A DNA stretch of 64,000 nucleotides from Alkalicoccus halolimnae (GTDB lineage: Bacteria > Bacillota > Bacilli > Bacillales > Salisediminibacteriaceae). Below, piece after piece: positions 60,907 to 64,000 of this stretch (position 1 is its first letter; each line of letters starts with the position of its first letter). A model generated the notes under the pieces. The model was not told where the DNA came from and did no database searches. It worked only from the letters and a program-made list of their open reading frames with translations. The DNA lies in assembly GCF_008014775.2 (NCBI RefSeq), contig NZ_CP144914.1, forward strand, positions 2,232,001 through 2,296,000, given 5' to 3'. The position numbers and the translations under genes are program-made.

Positions 60907-61890
60907 TTGATCATTACTTTTTTTATTGTTGCAGCTCTTGTGACGGTAATTGCCGCAGTAAAGCTTTCGACTTATGCTGATGTTATTGGTGAGAGAACTT
61001 CACTCGGCGGATTGATCGTCGGCACTTTTCTGCTTGCAGGTGCTACTTCCCTTCCGGAAGTAACAACAAGTCTCACTGCAGTATTTGTAGGCAACCCAGA
61101 TATTGCTGTAAGCAATGTCTTTGGGAGCAATCTATTCAATATATTTATTCTCGCTTTGATGGATGCTGTATACAGGCGCCGGCAGATAATGCAGAGTGCA
61201 GATCCCTCCCAGCTGAAAACTGCTTTTTTAAGCCTTGCACTGACTGCTTTAATGCTTACCGCTATTTTAATTCCTACAGGCATTGTTATTTTAGGCGCTG
61301 GTCTCGAAATGTATGTGCTAGTCCTTCTTTATGCAGCAGGGATGTATTACTTAACGAAAACAAACCGCGGAGAAGCTCCAGCTGCTGAAACAGATTATAA
61401 TATGCACGCTGTTTCTCTGCGGCATGCCAAAATAGGATTTGCTGCAGCGGCAGTCATTGTTTTTTTCTCCGGTTCCATCCTTTCGATTACCGGAGATCAA
61501 ATTGCCGCTTCAACGGGCATAAGTTCCAGTTTTATCGGTACTTTCTTTATCGCTGGAGCAACTTCACTCCCGGAGCTTGTAACAGTACTAGTTGCCATAC
61601 AGCTTGCTAATTATAATCTTGCTATAGGCAATATTTTAGGATCGAATGTTTTCAACATTCTTATACTTGTAATTATTGATGCAGCTTTTCGAGGAGGAGC
61701 CGTGCTGGCTGCTGTGCATCCGGTGACCATTGTTACAGCTTCTGCAGTGCTGTTGTTAAATTTAATTGTCATCGGAGCAATTATAGCCGTACGCAGGAAA
61801 ACTTTTCCCCGTTTGTATGCACTTCCTTCGCTGCTCGTACTCCTTACCTATTTCTTTTGCAGCTATGTTATCTTCGCCTACAGCAGCTGA
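60907..61890 (+). CDS. CaCA-family cation:proton/sodium antiporter
   Basis: A 327-residue CaCA exchanger. Two inverted alpha repeats carry the ion-binding motif: GTFLLAGATSLPEVTTSLTA and GTFFIAGATSLPELVTVLVA (GATSLPE in each), with paired NVFGSNLFNIFI and NILGSNVFNILI segments. About ten membrane helices. The start is TTG 60907 with AAAGGGTG. Under a manganese riboswitch it is probably a Mn2+ or Ca2+ exporter. A short in-frame ORF further upstream crosses the terminator and is rejected. Confidence 0.9.
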   Translation: MIITFFIVAALVTVIAAVKLSTYADVIGERTSLGGLIVGTFLLAGATSLPEVTTSLTAVFVGNPDIAVSNVFGSNLFNIFILALMDAVYRRRQIMQSADPSQLKTAFLSLALTALMLTAILIPTGIVILGAGLEMYVLVLLYAAGMYYLTKTNRGEAPAAETDYNMHAVSLRHAKIGFAAAAVIVFFSGSILSITGDQIAASTGISSSFIGTFFIAGATSLPELVTVLVAIQLANYNLAIGNILGSNVFNILILVIIDAAFRGGAVLAAVHPVTIVTASAVLLLNLIVIGAIIAVRRKTFPRLYALPSLLVLLTYFFCSYVIFAYSS

Positions 61891-61978
61891 TTGTTTATCG
61901 TAAAACCTTTTTTGAATGCACCTGCACGACTTTAATCTTTTACTCTTTTATCAACGCCAGACTTAAAAATGCTTCATC

Positions 61979-62019
61979 TAAAAGAAGACCCTCCAAAATT
62001 TTGGAAGGTCTTCTTTTAT
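61979..62019 (+). terminator. Intrinsic terminator
   Basis: Stem AAAAGAAGACC / GGTCTTCTTTT with inner TCCAAAATTTTGGA, downstream of the antiporter gene. Confidence 0.88.
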
Positions 62020-62089
62020 AGAGCGGCTCAAAATGCGCAATGGAACTCTTATATAAGAATGTTCAATAAGTGGTCCTTTTCAGACGTAC

Positions 62090-62200
62090 ACTTTCCCAGG
62101 GGCTCATCTTCAGCTGAATGCTGCGAAGAAAACCTTCGCAGCAATGAATCTTCAGACTGTGCTAATCCTCTAAAAGCCGCCGCCTTTCACTACGGTCATT
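62090..62200. repeat. Interspersed repeat R2, copy 2
   Basis: AGGGGCTCATCTTCAGCT, a perfect TGCTGCGAAG / CTTCGCAGCA hairpin, then ATCTTCAGACTGTGCTAATCC. The same outer motifs flank a different stem at 46540-46660. Confidence 0.55.
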
Positions 62201-62321
62201 CAAAGATATGAACTTAAGTGTACAATTCACTTAAAATATTCATCTTTTTATTCTGGGACAGGCAATTATGAAATTCATCCTTCTGAATAGTTTTTGTTAT
62301 ATTTTTATAACGGGCATCAAA

Positions 62322-63467
62322 TCAGGCTCTGCTTTGAGAGAGTTTATCGATAATGGCAGCAATTGCTCCATCACCTGTAACATTGGCACCTGTGCCGAAA
62401 CTGTCCTGAGCAAAATAAAGAGCGATCATCATCCCCATTGCTGCTTCTGAAAATCCGAGCATCGAAGTCAGAACACCCAAGGCAGCAAATATTGCACCTC
62501 CTGGAACCCCGGGAGCCGCTACCATGATTACTCCAAGCGCTAGAATAACAGGAAGCATTGTAAAGAATCCAGGGACTGTATAGCCGTCCAAAACGGTCAT
62601 TACAGCTACAGCGCAGCTGATAATTGTAATGACACTGCCTGATAAGTGTATAGTAGCCCCCAGCGGAATCGAGAAATCAGCTATTTCCTCCCGAATATTA
62701 TTCCGCTTCGTCTGTCTCAGAGTAACTGGAATCGTAGCAGCTGAACTCATCGTACCAAGCGCGGTAAAATAAGCTGGAAGCATCGTTTTTATCATCGTGA
62801 AAGGGTTTTTCCCATTAAGAATTCCTGCGACAGTATACTGGATTGTCAGCCAGACCCAGTGGGAGCCTATAGCCACGGCCAGTACAATTCCAAACACTTG
62901 AAGAGTTTCCAGGACCGTCCCTTCTGCAGCCATATCTACAAATATACCTGCTATGTAAAACGGAAGAATTGGAATGACAGCTTTGTAGATAATCATCTCA
63001 ATAATGTTTTTCCCTTCATCAAATACCTTTTTTAATCCGTCGGACTTAAGAGCAGCAATCCCAATACCGAATATAAAAGCCAGAATAAGAGCCGGCAGAA
63101 TCTCCATAAATGGAGTTAATTCAAAAGTGAAATATGACTCAGGAGCAACACCTTCTTCCGGAGCGGTCTGATTGCTTGTAACAAATGGCATAATAAATAC
63201 AGCAATAAAAAAGGCACCGATTCCCGCAAGTACCGTTGAAGTATAGGCAATCCCAACTGTCGCCCCTACAAGTTTTGAAGAGCCCCGGCCCATGCTTGCA
63301 ATTCCTGAAGCGATAAAAAAGAGAATGATTAATGGAATAACAAAGTTGATCCACTGCCCGAACACTTCAGTAAACGTAACAAGCGCCCTTATAAGTGGTT
63401 CGACGCCTGACAAGCCGATTAAAATACCGGTGATAATACCAGCAAGCAGTTTTAAAATTAATTTCAT
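62322..63467 (-). CDS. Dicarboxylate/amino acid:cation symporter (DAACS)
   Basis: A 381-residue member of the sodium:dicarboxylate symporter family. Conserved elements: GTMSSAATIPVT (the HP1 serine-rich motif), GATIHLSGS, GVPGGAIFA and the final DSFGTGANVTGDGAIAAI (NMDGT-like region). About 8-10 membrane helices. The start is ATG 63467 behind CAGGAGGG. It is a single gene. Likely substrate: glutamate, aspartate or a C4 acid; not separable. Confidence 0.92.
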   Translation of the reverse strand: MKLILKLLAGIITGILIGLSGVEPLIRALVTFTEVFGQWINFVIPLIILFFIASGIASMGRGSSKLVGATVGIAYTSTVLAGIGAFFIAVFIMPFVTSNQTAPEEGVAPESYFTFELTPFMEILPALILAFIFGIGIAALKSDGLKKVFDEGKNIIEMIIYKAVIPILPFYIAGIFVDMAAEGTVLETLQVFGIVLAVAIGSHWVWLTIQYTVAGILNGKNPFTMIKTMLPAYFTALGTMSSAATIPVTLRQTKRNNIREEIADFSIPLGATIHLSGSVITIISCAVAVMTVLDGYTVPGFFTMLPVILALGVIMVAAPGVPGGAIFAALGVLTSMLGFSEAAMGMMIALYFAQDSFGTGANVTGDGAIAAIIDKLSQSRA

Positions 63468-63594
63468 TGTCTTTCCCTCCTGCACTGTTTATTTGAGATG
63501 AACAAATGTTTTTATCACAAAGTCCATACTGCCTAACTGGAATTATAAATTCAAGATCGTTGGAAATAGTCATAATTATAAGTTTATTGGATGA

Positions 63595-63623
63595 TTGCAT
63601 TTCCTTGTGCTTACAGCTATAAT
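63595..63623 (+). promoter_or_regulatory. SigA-type promoter of the T-box transcript
   Basis: TTGCAT (63595-63600), a 17-base spacer and a perfect TATAAT (63618-63623); a second TATAAT follows at 63631. Confidence 0.75.
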
Positions 63624-63642
63624 AGCAAGGTATAATCAACGC

Positions 63643-63905
63643 TATGATAAAGAGTAGTACTTTTCCAAAAACATGTTCAGAGAGTCTGCGGCCGGTGTAA
63701 GCAGACCATGTCGGAAAGGGAATGGACTTTGGAGCTGGAGTGCTGAACTGTCAGTAGGCCTCCCGGGTATCTCTCCCGATATCAAAGAGATTCTTTTCTG
63801 TTTCACAAGGAAAAGAACAGAGAGATTTTCTTCTTTTAAGAAAATTAATAAGGGTGGCACCGCGGTCCATTCGTCCCTGATCAGGGGATGGATGGGCTTT
63901 TTTGT
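63643..63905 (+). promoter_or_regulatory. T-box leader, probable tryptophan specifier
   Basis: A complete T-box regulator. Stem I base AAAG/CTTT flanks a specifier loop with AGTAGTA on the 5' side (the AGUA motif) and GAATGGA on the 3' side, so the specifier is UGG at 63723-63725 (Trp). CTTTTCC/GGAAAGG forms the next stem. The T-box sequence AAGGGTGGCACCGCGG sits near 63850. The downstream gene lies outside the window; a ribosome-site-like AAAGGAAGATCA ends it at 64000. Confidence 0.9.
63864..63903 (+). terminator. T-box terminator
   Basis: Stem CCATTCGTCCC / GGGGATGGATGG followed by GGGC and TTTTTT, overlapping the T-box sequence region. Confidence 0.88.
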
Positions 63906-64000
63906 ATTGGTTTCTTTTAAAGCAGCTCTTCATAGTCAAAGGAAAAAAATATCCGGCAGTAATGCAGCCGGAAAAATCATTGAATATGAAAGGAAGATCA

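Noticed and set aside
63642..63939. Two reverse ORFs at the right end
   Set aside because: They are antisense to the T-box leader and without start signals.

Overview
The window reads as chromosomal DNA of a low-to-moderate GC Firmicute of the Bacillaceae. The strongest evidence is the block at 46.9-59.5 kb, which carries fabI, prpE, yjbO, nadF, yjbM (relQ), yjbL, yjbK, yjbI, spxH (yjbH), pepF, coiA, mecA, spx and yjbC in a Bacillus subtilis-like arrangement. Secreted lipoproteins are very rich in Asp/Glu (for example 22286-23941 and 42081-43028), which suggests a halophilic and/or alkaliphilic lineage; this is an inference.

Layout. 1-2.3 kb: end of a surface-polysaccharide operon (sugar aminotransferase, UDP-sugar 4,6-dehydratase) behind a ~1 kb AT-rich leader. 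3.2-3.9 kb: two almost identical cold-shock genes with duplicated 5' leaders. 4-16.7 kb: metabolic and regulatory genes, including a PAS-PAS-GGDEF-EAL protein and a Y-family polymerase that flank one LexA box with promoters on both sides. 16.8-19.7 kb: a membrane alpha/beta hydrolase and an msrA gene whose catalytic cysteine codon is an in-frame UGA followed by a SECIS-like hairpin, so it is very probably a selenoprotein. 19.9-21.6 kb: an IS110-family (IS1111-like) element inserted next to interspersed repeats. 22.3-30.7 kb: peptide-binding lipoprotein, housekeeping genes, trhO, and a preQ1-riboswitch-led queC-queD-queE operon.

31.0-36.5 kb is a sulfur-trafficking locus: TusA proteins, rhodaneses, a persulfide-dioxygenase-like MBL protein, DsrE-like protein, DUF302 protein, SulP transporter and a CstR-type persulfide-sensing repressor. 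Four similar palindromic sites lie upstream of its transcription units. 37-46.4 kb: oxidoreductases, transporters and a phosphonate-type ABC transporter. 46.9-59.5 kb: the yjb/spx stress and competence block. 59.8-64 kb: an HD hydrolase, a yybP-ykoY (Mn) riboswitch with a CaCA antiporter, a dicarboxylate symporter, and a complete T-box leader with a probable UGG (Trp) specifier whose gene starts just outside the window.

Interspersed non-coding repeats occur near 20, 21.6-22.1, 26.4-26.7, 38.3-38.5, 39.5-39.7, 46.5-46.7, 59.8-60.1 and 62.1 kb. Several intrinsic terminators share nearly the same stem sequence. I saw no CRISPR array, rRNA or tRNA. The highlights are the UGA-containing msrA, the two-sided LexA region linking translesion synthesis to c-di-GMP signalling, the CstR-type regulon, and the IS element with a probable guide-RNA end.
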